Source of the DNA: JAFGQJ01 sp964495755
GTDB taxonomy: Bacteria > Spirochaetota > Spirochaetia > SZUA-6 > DRHE01
Assembly (NCBI GenBank): GCA_964495755.1
Contig: CAZBXU010000010.1
Span: 1-36,934 of the forward strand
Length of the DNA stretch: 36,934 nucleotides
Reading direction: 5' to 3'
Shown: piece after piece, positions 1 through 8,200 of the stretch
How positions within the stretch are numbered: position 1 is the stretch's first letter
Layout of the letters: each line of letters begins with the position of its first letter
Notes under the pieces: generated by a model
What the model was told of the DNA's origin: nothing
Databases searched by the model: none
What the model saw: only the letters and a program-made list of their open reading frames with translations
Made by a program: the position numbers and the translations under genes

Positions 1-1903
1 CGCCGAGATCCGCCACCAGGTCATAGATCTTGACGGGCTCTTTCCGTCCCCGCACAGTAACAACGTCCAAAGGTCGAATGAGAAATTTATCTGAGACGTA
101 TCGATAGGTTGATTCGCTGATGATGATATGCGTGCCGTACAATTTGTTGGCTTCTTCGAGTCGGGAAGTGAGGTTTACGTTATCCCCGATGATCGTGTAG
201 TTCATTCTCTCATTGGACCCCAAGTTGCCAACTATGGTTTCCCCTGTATGGATCCCCATGCGGGTATGAAATATAGGGATCCCGTTGGCTTTCCACTCCC
301 GATTCAGCGCGTGCAGTCGTTTTTGGCAACGCAAGGCGGCTCGACAGGCCAGTTCCGGTCCATTTTCCAACTTGATGGGAGCTCCCCAGAAGGCCATGAT
401 GGCGTCCCCGATGAAGTTATCAATAGTTCCGTGTTCGGACATGATTATCTGTGAAAGATAGTTGAAATATTGAGACAGGTGGATCATCAGCTCTTCCGGT
501 TGCATCCCCTCTGAGATAGAGGTAAAGGCCCGGATATCCGAGAAAAATATGGTCAGCTCGGCTCTTTCTCCGCCAAGTCGGACCTCCTTGTCTCGTTGAA
601 TGAGCTGGCGCACCAGGGCCGCAGGTACATATTTTCCAAACGCCTGCAGCCCCTGGGTAGCCTTTAGCAGAGCCGAGCTCATCAGGTCGATTTCTTTGAT
701 GTTTGACTGAACCATTTCAAATTCATCCAACTGGAAATGCCGGATCTTGTCCGTCCTCTGGGCAAGCGTAACGATGGATCTGGTGATATTGGTGGTAATC
801 AGGTAAATCGCGAAAAGAGACGCGATGAAGATGGCCAACGCGCTTACCAGCGCCCACAAAAGGGTGAGATTAACAGAGCCCAGCAGATCGGATTCAGGGA
901 CGATGACCACGATCTGCCACTTGGACACGAAGGATTTTGGAAAGGGGATAATATTGACCACATAGTTTTTACCATCTGTAGTCGAAGTGAACTTTACCCT
1001 ATTGTGTTCCTTGTAGTTTAGATAGGCAGCGGTGATAAAATTCTCCCCCAGTTCGTAGACAAAGACAAGGCGCAGATCACCGGTAGTGCTGTCTCGTATA
1101 ATAGTCCGGGATTTGTCTGGATAAGCCATAACCTCGTATTTCTCATTGATGATAAACACCAGACCATTTTCAGAAACCCGCTGTTCGGCCAGAAAGTCTG
1201 AAATGCTGTGCAGCGGCATATTGGCACAGGCGACAACGGACAAATCACCACTGTCATTCAGAACAGGGTAGGTGGCTGAGATGCCCGGTGTCTGGGCAGT
1301 GGTAAAAACATATACATCCGTCCAGTAGATTTTCGGATCCGGTCCTGTGTTGAGATACCAGGGGCGAACACGGGGATCGAATGTCGGCACCCTTTCCATG
1401 GTTCTCGTGACTTGATAGTTCTCATCCCGGTAGAACCACTTTTCGACGGGTTGTTCCTGTGAACGGTCGATATAACGGGTGGCCAGCTCTGGCTCTCGCC
1501 GTACCTGGACGTAGCTTCCACTTGTATCTGCAAGAAAGTAGGCCTGCACTTGAGGCATAATTAGGAGCTGCTCCCACATATACTCCCACATCTTTTCATG
1601 AATATTCATGATGTTGACATCGGTTACCAGCTTGCTGAAAGTTCTGGTTTGATTTGCCGGAACCTCCAAGTAGTGGGTGGTGGTTAGGATAATTTTATCT
1701 GTGACTTCTCGTATGACATCATCGGACAGTTCTAGAATGGCATTCCTGGAGCGTAGATAGAAGTTCGTGGATATGCTGCCGACGGTGATGATGGTGAGTG
1801 TGATAAAGGTCTGGAGAATCGCGACCTTTAGGCTTTTCTTTCTCTTTTTTACTACAGCTTCGGCTGGAGCTTGCTCGTCGATCTGGTTCCCTTCCTCTGC
1901 CAT
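1..1903 (-). CDS. Cache-domain class III nucleotide cyclase, 3' end cut by window edge
   Basis: An uninterrupted minus-strand frame runs from ATG at 1903 off the left edge, giving about 634 residues. A basic N-terminus is followed by a membrane segment (about residues 24-48), a long extracytoplasmic region of Cache type with a PWYLNTG motif, a second membrane segment and a C-terminal cyclase domain. Metal-binding aspartates lie in FFSDIRAF and FIGDAIMAFWGAP, and the catalytic-loop motif is YTIIGDNVNL. Such proteins make cAMP (or cGMP) from the nucleoside triphosphate on the cytoplasmic face in response to an external ligand. The residue just before FIGD, normally the adenine-reading lysine (DKFIGD), is asparagine here (codon at 416-418), so substrate preference is uncertain. 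The start lies two bases after the stop of the HepT-like gene, with only a weak GAAAG upstream, so translational coupling is possible. Family assignment is firm; nucleotide specificity is not. Confidence 0.9.
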   Translation of the reverse strand, partial: MAEEGNQIDEQAPAEAVVKKRKKSLKVAILQTFITLTIITVGSISTNFYLRSRNAILELSDDVIREVTDKIILTTTHYLEVPANQTRTFSKLVTDVNIMNIHEKMWEYMWEQLLIMPQVQAYFLADTSGSYVQVRREPELATRYIDRSQEQPVEKWFYRDENYQVTRTMERVPTFDPRVRPWYLNTGPDPKIYWTDVYVFTTAQTPGISATYPVLNDSGDLSVVACANMPLHSISDFLAEQRVSENGLVFIINEKYEVMAYPDKSRTIIRDSTTGDLRLVFVYELGENFITAAYLNYKEHNRVKFTSTTDGKNYVVNIIPFPKSFVSKWQIVVIVPESDLLGSVNLTLLWALVSALAIFIASLFAIYLITTNITRSIVTLAQRTDKIRHFQLDEFEMVQSNIKEIDLMSSALLKATQGLQAFGKYVPAALVRQLIQRDKEVRLGGERAELTIFFSDIRAFTSISEGMQPEELMIHLSQYFNYLSQIIMSEHGTIDNFIGDAIMAFWGAPIKLENGPELACRAALRCQKRLHALNREWKANGIPIFHTRMGIHTGETIVGNLGSNERMNYTIIGDNVNLTSRLEEANKLYGTHIIISESTYRYVSDKFLIRPLDVVTVRGRKEPVKIYDLVADLG

Positions 1904-1905
1904 GG

Positions 1906-2415
1906 TCAGCTTTCGAGATTGGGTTCCGCCGCTTCCCTGGCCAGCGCTTCGAGATAATCTTGATAGTCCTTTAGCGCAGCTATGACTCGCCGCCGTACCG
2001 AGAGGAACTTGGTTCTCACCAGCTCGAGTCGATCCCAGTCGTAGTCAAACTCAAAGTAGTATCTTTTGAAGTGCCGAAAACGAAGGAGTTCCTCCAGCTC
2101 ATGGTATATGTCCTCAGAGATGACCCGTTCCCGAATTCCCCGGATCGTCAAGGTCATCTTCTTCAACACATCTCTGTGCCATCGCTGTTGATCCAGGGTG
2201 TTTTCGAAAAACTGGCTGATCCTGAAAAAAGCTGTTTCGACACAGGTATAGAAGCTCACAAAGATATCGCTCAAGATTATGGCATTTTCTACGGATTTTG
2301 TTTTTGACATCGGTTTTTTTTCATGTCCATCATAGAACCCCGATATACGCTCCAGGACGCCGATCGATGAATCTAACACTACCACCAGAGCACGTAACAC
2401 CACAGGTACACCCAA
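1906..2415 (-). CDS. HepT-like (HEPN) ribonuclease toxin
   Basis: The product is about 169 residues. It matches the HepT-like toxin family: an FYTCVETAFFRI helix, the WHRDVLKKM segment and the ELLRFRHFKRYYFEF segment, which holds the family's conserved arginine-histidine core. These toxins act as RNases, or are AMPylated and silenced by a partner MNT nucleotidyltransferase. The proposed TTG start at 2415 is chosen because the same sequence context in a duplicated copy (2606-2645) has ATG at this position, overlapping the end of an MNT gene, the usual arrangement of these pairs. Reading can be extended upstream across the N gap, but that join is artificial. An internal ATG (MSKTKS) would remove the first helix. 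The gene is followed directly by the cyclase. Its own antitoxin gene is cut by the gap; only the last few codons survive at 2402-2429. Confidence 0.72.
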   Translation of the reverse strand: MGVPVVLRALVVVLDSSIGVLERISGFYDGHEKKPMSKTKSVENAIILSDIFVSFYTCVETAFFRISQFFENTLDQQRWHRDVLKKMTLTIRGIRERVISEDIYHELEELLRFRHFKRYYFEFDYDWDRLELVRTKFLSVRRRVIAALKDYQDYLEALAREAAEPNLES

Positions 2416-2429
2416 ACACGAGTCTTCCT
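2390..2429. repeat. Left copy of a 40-bp MNT/HepT junction repeat
   Basis: Bases 2390-2429 match 2606-2645 at 35 of 40 positions with no gaps; four of the five differences are A versus T. On the minus strand both copies encode the end of an MNT antitoxin (GRLV then F or Y, then G) running into the start of a HepT gene. The left copy ends exactly at the N gap, so it may be the end of another MNT gene whose remainder is missing from the assembly. Confidence 0.8.
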
Positions 2430-2439
2430 NNNNNNNNNN
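2430..2439. other. Assembly gap (ten Ns)
   Basis: Ten undetermined bases. The left side is inside an MNT/HepT junction and the right side is inside the first codons of a BrnT-like gene. The frame that reads through the Ns joins unrelated sequence and should not be taken as one protein. True gap size is unknown. Confidence 0.97.
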
Positions 2440-2478
2440 CAGTTGTTCACTTTTCTTTCGATCGAATGTGAATCTCAC
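2440..2478 (-). CDS. BrnT-like toxin, first 13 codons only (cut by gap)
   Basis: Minus-strand GTG at 2478 opens a frame reading MRFTFDRKKSEQL before the Ns. This resembles the N-terminus of BrnT/DUF497 RNase toxins, which typically begin with a short strand and then a D-x-x-K-S pattern. Only 13 residues are visible, so the call rests on that motif and on a good promoter immediately upstream. In intact systems BrnT is followed by the antitoxin BrnA; neither the rest of BrnT nor BrnA is seen. Confidence 0.45.
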
Positions 2479-2484
2479 AATAAA

Positions 2485-2512
2485 AGTATAACAGTTATAC
2501 CATTTGGGTCAA
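2485..2512 (-). promoter_or_regulatory. Sigma-70-type promoter for the BrnT-like gene, probably leaderless
   Basis: On the minus strand, TTGACC (2507-2512) and TATACT (2485-2490) are separated by 16 bases. The GTG start at 2478 lies only six bases beyond the -10 box, so the transcript would begin at or next to the start codon with no room for a ribosome binding site. A short inverted repeat (GTATAACTGTTATAC) overlaps the -10 box and could be an operator. Confidence 0.55.
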
Positions 2513-2605
2513 TAGTAGAAACGCGATGTGGTCCAATGCGTTAAGGTTGGTGGAAAACGAGAATATCAGAATTTCTCAAGATACGTTTTTCTTGTGTGCT
2601 TCGTA

Positions 2606-2645
2606 GAACGTAACTCCTCAGGTACTCCCATACACGAGTCTTCCT
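2606..2645. repeat. Right copy of the 40-bp MNT/HepT junction repeat
   Basis: Partner of 2390-2429 at an offset of 216 bases. Here the antitoxin reading frame is complete and stops at 2618. The expected HepT start (ATG then GVPEEL) is present on the minus strand but the frame closes after 21 residues, so no toxin follows directly. Confidence 0.8.
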
Positions 2646-2986
2646 TTTCTCTTTACCAATTCTCGAAACTCAGGCGCGATCTTTTCCAATTCGACGATAT
2701 CCAGAGGGAAGTCGGTTAGCTCTTCAGCCCGGGCAACGATTTGGAACAATTCAGAGGCTGAGCCGAGTCCCTCGATCGCGATGTCCAAATCGGAAATATC
2801 ACTGAATTTCCGCCGGTCCAGTAATGAACCCCACTGCCATATCCCCTTCGGATGGTGCTCCGCTACGATATAGGAAACGATACGGTCGAAATCCCTCCAG
2901 GCAGCGCGGAAACGCGCATCCAGTCTTTCCTGTCGAACCCGCTCGCGTCGACTGAGAAAATCCAGGGTCTTGCTGTGGTCTTTCAT
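2618..2986 (-). CDS. MNT-type nucleotidyltransferase antitoxin
   Basis: The product is 122 residues with the minimal nucleotidyltransferase signature: GS at residues 53-54 and the metal-binding pair DLD at 66-68. MNT proteins neutralise HepT toxins, in known cases by transferring AMP to a tyrosine of the toxin. An N-terminal basic helix of about 45 residues precedes the nucleotidyltransferase core. Its stop overlaps a would-be HepT start, but the toxin frame there is short; the HepT-like gene at 1906-2415 lies about 200 bases further on, beyond the gap and a BrnT-like stub. It may therefore be an orphan antitoxin, or the two may once have been contiguous. The ATG at 2984-2986 is the first start in frame; a GGAG sits rather far upstream (about 18 bases). 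Confidence 0.8.
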   Translation of the reverse strand: MKDHSKTLDFLSRRERVRQERLDARFRAAWRDFDRIVSYIVAEHHPKGIWQWGSLLDRRKFSDISDLDIAIEGLGSASELFQIVARAEELTDFPLDIVELEKIAPEFRELVKRKGRLVYGST

Positions 2987-3018
2987 GATGCCAACCGTGC
3001 CGCACTCCTTCTGTAGTC

Positions 3019-3046
3019 ATTATATCGACATCCCGGGCAGGAACAA
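3019..3046 (-). promoter_or_regulatory. Promoter for the MNT antitoxin gene
   Basis: On the minus strand, TTGTTC (3041-3046) and a perfect TATAAT (3019-3024) are 16 bases apart, 32 bases before the antitoxin start. The 121-base interval to glgX is shared with that divergent gene. Confidence 0.55.
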
Positions 3047-3107
3047 GTAGCAGCGGGAGCAACCCTCTTTATATTGACTCCAGCTTCATGTAGGATGTGG
3101 CTCGGAT

Positions 3108-5252
3108 ATGATGAATACCAGAATAGGCGAACCGCTTCCCCTGGGCGCGACAACCAACGATCACGGTGTGCAGTTTGCCGTATTCGGCAGGCACGCCACC
3201 GGTGTGCACCTGTTTCTGTTCGCGAATCCACAGGATGGTACGCCCACCGATGTGATCGAGCTCGACCCCCGGGAAAACAGGACCGGAGATATTTGGCACG
3301 TTCAGGTCGACGGGATCGGTCCCGGCCAGTACTACCTGTACCGGGTTTTTGGTCCCTATGAACCTGCCAAGGGCCATCGCTTCAATCCCAACAAGCTGCT
3401 TCTCGACCCCTATACCAAGGCGGTGACGGGCAATTTCGTCTGGAATCTTGCCGACGCAAGAGGCTACGATCCCCAATCGCCGGACAAGGACCTCTCCTTT
3501 TCCAAGACCTCGGATATCGCCGGAATGCCAAAGTGCATCGTGATCAGCGACGAGTTCGACTGGCGGGGAGACCGGCCGCTAAATCTGCCCCTGCGTCACA
3601 GCGTGATCTACGAGACCCATGTGCGGGGATTGACTCTCCACACCAGCTCGAAAGCCATGGGGGTGGAGCATCCCGGAACATTCCGCGGTGTCGGTGAGAT
3701 GATCCCCTACTTGAAGAAGCTGGGGATCACCGCGATCGAGCTTCTGCCCGTTCAGGAGTTCGATGAGTACGAGGTGCAGCGGATCAATCCCATGACGGGA
3801 AAGAAGCTCGATAATTACTGGGGCTACAGTACGATGAGTTTCTTTTCCCCGAAAGGAAGCTACTCCAGTACGCGAGCGCAGGGACAGCAGGTGGTTGAGT
3901 TCAAGGAGATGGTGCGGGAGCTGCACCAGGCGGGGATCGAGGTGATTCTGGACATGGTGTTCAATCATTCCGCCGAGGGCGACGAGATGGGGCCCACCCT
4001 GTGTTTCCGGGGCTGGGACAACACGATCTACTACATCCTCGACAAGGACCGCCGCTACTACAAGAACTACACAGGATGCGGGAATACCCTGAACTGCAAT
4101 CACCCCATCGTCCGCAGCCTGATCATCGACTGTTTGCGCTACTGGGTCGTGGAGATGCACGTGGATGGATTCCGCTTCGACCTCGGTTCTGTTCTGGGGC
4201 GGGACTCCCGCGGAAGGCTTATGGAGAATCCCCCGGTGGTGGAGCGCATTGCCGAGGATCCGCTGCTGCGGGATACGAAGATCATTGCCGAGGCTTGGGA
4301 TGCAGCCGGTGCTTACCAGGTCGGCTCCTTCCCTGGTGGTCGCTGGGCCGAGTGGAACGACCGCTTTCGGGATGGTGTGCGCATGTTCTGGCGGGGCGAT
4401 CCGAACTCAAGCCCCCATCTGGCTACCCGTTTGACCGGCAGCGCCGACCTCTACCTCAGAGACGGGCGCAAACCCTTTCACAGCATCAACTTTGTCACCT
4501 CCCACGACGGATTCACGCTCAACGACCTGGTTACCTTCAGCGAGAAGCACAACGAAGCCAACGGGGAGGACAACCGCGACGGGCACAACCAAAACTACAG
4601 CGCTAACTACGGTGTCGAGGGGGAGACCGACGATCCCGAGATCGTCGATACCCGCAACCGGCAGGTTAAAAATTTCCTCGTCACTCTGTTGCTCTCCCTC
4701 GGTACTCCGATGCTGCTCGGAGGGGATGAGCTGCGGCGGACCCAGGTGGGGAACAACAACGCCTACTGTCAGAACAACGAGATTTCCTGGTACGATTGGA
4801 GCTTCCAGGATCGATACGGGGAAATCCTGCGCTTTTCAAGATTACTGATCGCCTTCCGTAAGAACCATCCCGGCTTCCACCGCCCCGAGTTCTACAGCGG
4901 CGAGGACCGGGACCGGAACAGCATCCCCGATATTACCTGGTTCGATGAAAAAGGCCGTCTCATGGACTGGGAAAAAGCGGACCGAAGCCTGGCCTATCGA
5001 CTCGACGGCAGCAAGGCGGAGATCGACGCCGACAGAGATGACAACGACTTTTTTCTCATGTTCAACGCCTTCGCTGAACAACGGGAGTTTTCCGTCTGTG
5101 AGCCGCCGAAAGGAAAGCGCTGGTATCTGGCCATCGATACCGGGCTGCCTTCCCCCGAGGATATCCTGGAACCCGGGCAGGAGAGGTTGGTGCCGAATCA
5201 GGACCGCTATCCCTTGAAACCCAGGTCGGTGGCGGTGCTTATGGCAAAATAG
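3108..5252 (+). CDS. glgX: Glycogen debranching enzyme (isoamylase type, GH13)
   Basis: The 714-residue product hydrolyses alpha-1,6 branch points of glycogen limit dextrins in the cytoplasm. An N-terminal isoamylase beta-sandwich (about 1-150) precedes the GH13 barrel. The four barrel motifs are intact: DMVFNHS from residue 282, DGFRFD with nucleophile Asp358, the acid/base Glu395 in AEAWD, and SHD with Asp467. Length is close to that of bacterial GlgX proteins (about 660-720). The start is one of two adjacent ATG codons, with only a weak purine-rich site upstream. It stands alone: the MNT gene is divergent and uvrA begins 26 bases later with a different role. It ends with TAG, which shows that TAG is a normal stop in this genome. 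Confidence 0.95.
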   Translation: MMNTRIGEPLPLGATTNDHGVQFAVFGRHATGVHLFLFANPQDGTPTDVIELDPRENRTGDIWHVQVDGIGPGQYYLYRVFGPYEPAKGHRFNPNKLLLDPYTKAVTGNFVWNLADARGYDPQSPDKDLSFSKTSDIAGMPKCIVISDEFDWRGDRPLNLPLRHSVIYETHVRGLTLHTSSKAMGVEHPGTFRGVGEMIPYLKKLGITAIELLPVQEFDEYEVQRINPMTGKKLDNYWGYSTMSFFSPKGSYSSTRAQGQQVVEFKEMVRELHQAGIEVILDMVFNHSAEGDEMGPTLCFRGWDNTIYYILDKDRRYYKNYTGCGNTLNCNHPIVRSLIIDCLRYWVVEMHVDGFRFDLGSVLGRDSRGRLMENPPVVERIAEDPLLRDTKIIAEAWDAAGAYQVGSFPGGRWAEWNDRFRDGVRMFWRGDPNSSPHLATRLTGSADLYLRDGRKPFHSINFVTSHDGFTLNDLVTFSEKHNEANGEDNRDGHNQNYSANYGVEGETDDPEIVDTRNRQVKNFLVTLLLSLGTPMLLGGDELRRTQVGNNNAYCQNNEISWYDWSFQDRYGEILRFSRLLIAFRKNHPGFHRPEFYSGEDRDRNSIPDITWFDEKGRLMDWEKADRSLAYRLDGSKAEIDADRDDNDFFLMFNAFAEQREFSVCEPPKGKRWYLAIDTGLPSPEDILEPGQERLVPNQDRYPLKPRSVAVLMAK

Positions 5253-5278
5253 CGTCATCTTGTCGTTCCCAACCACCA

Positions 5279-8200
5279 ATGATTAGATTAGAGGAAACAA
5301 GTCCCGAGAAAGCAAAAGCGAGCAATTTGGTGTCCGAATCCCACATCCTCATCGAAGGTGCCCGGCAGAACAACCTGAAGTCCCTGAACCTAAAACTTCC
5401 CCTCAACAAGCTGATCGTGGTGACCGGGGTCAGCGGCTCGGGAAAGTCCTCCCTGGCCTTCGACACCCTGTACTCCGAAGGGCAGCGCCGTTACGTGGAG
5501 ACCTTCTCCCCCTACACCCGGCAGTTCTTGGATCGGATGGACAAGCCCCAGGTCGAGCGCATCGAGGGTATACCTCCGGCGATCGCCATCGACCAGGTCA
5601 ATCCGGTGCGCACCTCCCGGTCCACCGTGGGTACCATGACCGAGCTGAACGACCACCTCAAGCTGCTCTACGCCCGGACCGGACGGCTGCACTGCCAAAG
5701 CTGCGGAAAGCCGGTTGACCGGGACTCTCCGGACAGTATCTGGAAACACTTGCATGGTTGGGCCAAGAACCAGGAGAAAAGCGGTGAAAGCAGGCACGGG
5801 TTCGAGGCAGAGGCCCAGCGCCTGCTGATCGTCTTTCCCGTGACGGTCCCCCACAACTTCAGCGTGGAGGAGATACGGGAGCTGCTCCTCAAGCAGGGTT
5901 ATACCCGCATCCACCGCCAGGAGCACTCGACTCTGGAGGTCATCCAGGACAGAGTCCGGTTCAAACGGGGTAACAGATCCCGGATCATCGAGGATTTGGA
6001 GGCGGGCCTTCGCTACGGGCAGGGCAAGGTCCTGGTCTATCCTCTGGACAAGAAGCTGGCGCCCCTCCAGCCCTTACGCTTTTCCAGCGATCTTCACTGC
6101 CCCGACTGTGACATTCACTACCGCGATCCGGTTCCCAATCTCTTCTCCTTCAACTCGCCTATCGGCGCCTGTGAGAGCTGTCGCGGCTTCGGCAGAGTCA
6201 TCGGCATCGATCCCGATATGGTGATCCCGGATCACGGGAAAACCCTGGCCGAGGGTGCCATCCGTCCTTGGCAGAGCGAGAGCTTTGGGGAGTGCCAGGA
6301 CGATCTGGCGCGCTTTGCCCGCAGGCGCAACATTCCTCTAGATGTGCCCTGGCGGAAGATGAGCCAGCCACAGCGGGATTGGGTGATGGAGGGGGAGTGG
6401 CAGGGCGAGGGTACCTGGTACGGGATCAAGGGCTTCTTCGAATACCTGGAGACCAAATCCTATAAGATGCACATCCGGGTGCTCCTGTCCAAGTATAGGG
6501 CCTACCATCTCTGTCCCGCATGTCTGGGAGCCCGGCTCAAGCCGGAGGCCCTGCTCTGGCGAATCGGAGCGGGCAGGGGCCTGAACATCCACGAGCTGAT
6601 GCTCCTCCCCATAGAGCACTGCCAGGCCTTCTTCCAAAAAATGAAAGCCGGAACCGGGAAAACAGGCTCCGTCGGCGAAGCCACCGAGATGCTCCTTGGG
6701 GAAATCCGCTCGCGCCTGCGCTATCTGGTCGAGGTCGGGCTGGGGTATCTGACCCTGGACCGCCAGTCCCGAACACTCAGCGGCGGGGAGGTGCAGAGAA
6801 TCAACCTGATCACGGCCTTGGGAACCTCGCTGGTGAACTCTCTGTTCGTTCTGGATGAGCCGAGCATCGGCCTGCACTCCCGGGATATCCGCCGGCTGAT
6901 CGCAGTGCTGCACCGTCTGCGGGATGCGGGAAACACGCTGCTGGTGGTGGAGCACGATCCGGAGGTGATTCGGGCGGCGGACCTGGTCCTCGATATGGGA
7001 CCCGGAGCCGGGGAGAAGGGGGGAGAGATCGTGTTCTTCGGATCTCAGGCGGAGCTTCTCAAGGAGAAGCGCTCCCTGACCGCTCAGTACCTGAGCGGGA
7101 AGAGGAGTGTCCTGGACCAGGGCTTGAGAATCGGCGGTGCCCGCTCCGGGGTCGATCGGGCGGATTCGTTTCTCGAGATTCTAGGCGCCGAAGAGCACAA
7201 TCTCAGAGGGATAGACGTGGCTGTCCCTCTGAACCGCCTGGTGTGCATCACCGGGGTGAGCGGCTCGGGAAAGTCAACCCTGGTGCAGGATGTGCTGTAC
7301 CGCGCCCTGTACCGCTTGCAGGGAAGACCCGTGGAGCAGCCGGGGCGGCATCGAGAGATCCGTGGATTCGAGCACATTTCCGAAGTCGTGCTGGTCGATC
7401 AGTCGCCGATCGGCAAGACCACCCGCTCCAATCCGGCCAGTTACGTGGGAGCCCTCAACCCGATCCGTAAGCTCTTTGCCGTGGAGCCCCTGTCGCGACA
7501 GCGGGGCTACACACCGGGAACGTTCAGCTTCAATTCTGGGAAGGGACGCTGCCCAACCTGCGGTGGCAACGGATTCGAGCGCATCGAGATGCAGTTCTTG
7601 AGCGACGTGTACCTCCGCTGTCCCGACTGCGACGGCAGGCGCTACCGTTCGGAGGTCCTGGAGGTCAAGATCTCCCCGATTCCGGAAGAAACAGGTGCCG
7701 ATCGAATCGGCTCCGCTGCCCACGGCTTCTCGGAGAAATCAATCGCTGAAATATTGGACCTAACCGTAGCCGAGGCCTGCGGGTTTTTTTCCGGAGTCCC
7801 TGAGGTTTTGCGCCTTCTCGAACCGCTCCGAGCCGTCGGCCTGAGTTACGTGACCTTGGGACAGCCGGTGCCTACCTTGAGCGGAGGAGAGGCCCAGAGG
7901 CTGAAGCTGGCTGGCCACCTCGCCAAGGTGAAGCCGAAGGCAAGGGGAAGGACAGAGCCCACGTTGTTTCTCTTCGACGAGCCGACAACGGGCCTCCATT
8001 TCCAGGACATCGCCACCCTGCTTCAGGCTTTTCGCCGCCTGCTCGAAGCGGGACACAGCCTGGTGGTGATCGAACACAACCTCGATGTGATTGCCGCCGC
8101 GGATTGGGTCATCGATCTGGGCCCTGAAGGAGGGGAGCAGGGGGGTCGGGTAGTGTGTACCGGCTCACCTCGGGATATCCTCAAAGTTCGCGGCAGCCAC

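Noticed and set aside
1906..2478. A single 190-residue protein reading through the Ns
   Set aside because: The upstream part is a BrnT-like start and the downstream part is a HepT-like toxin; the join exists only because ten Ns keep the frame open.
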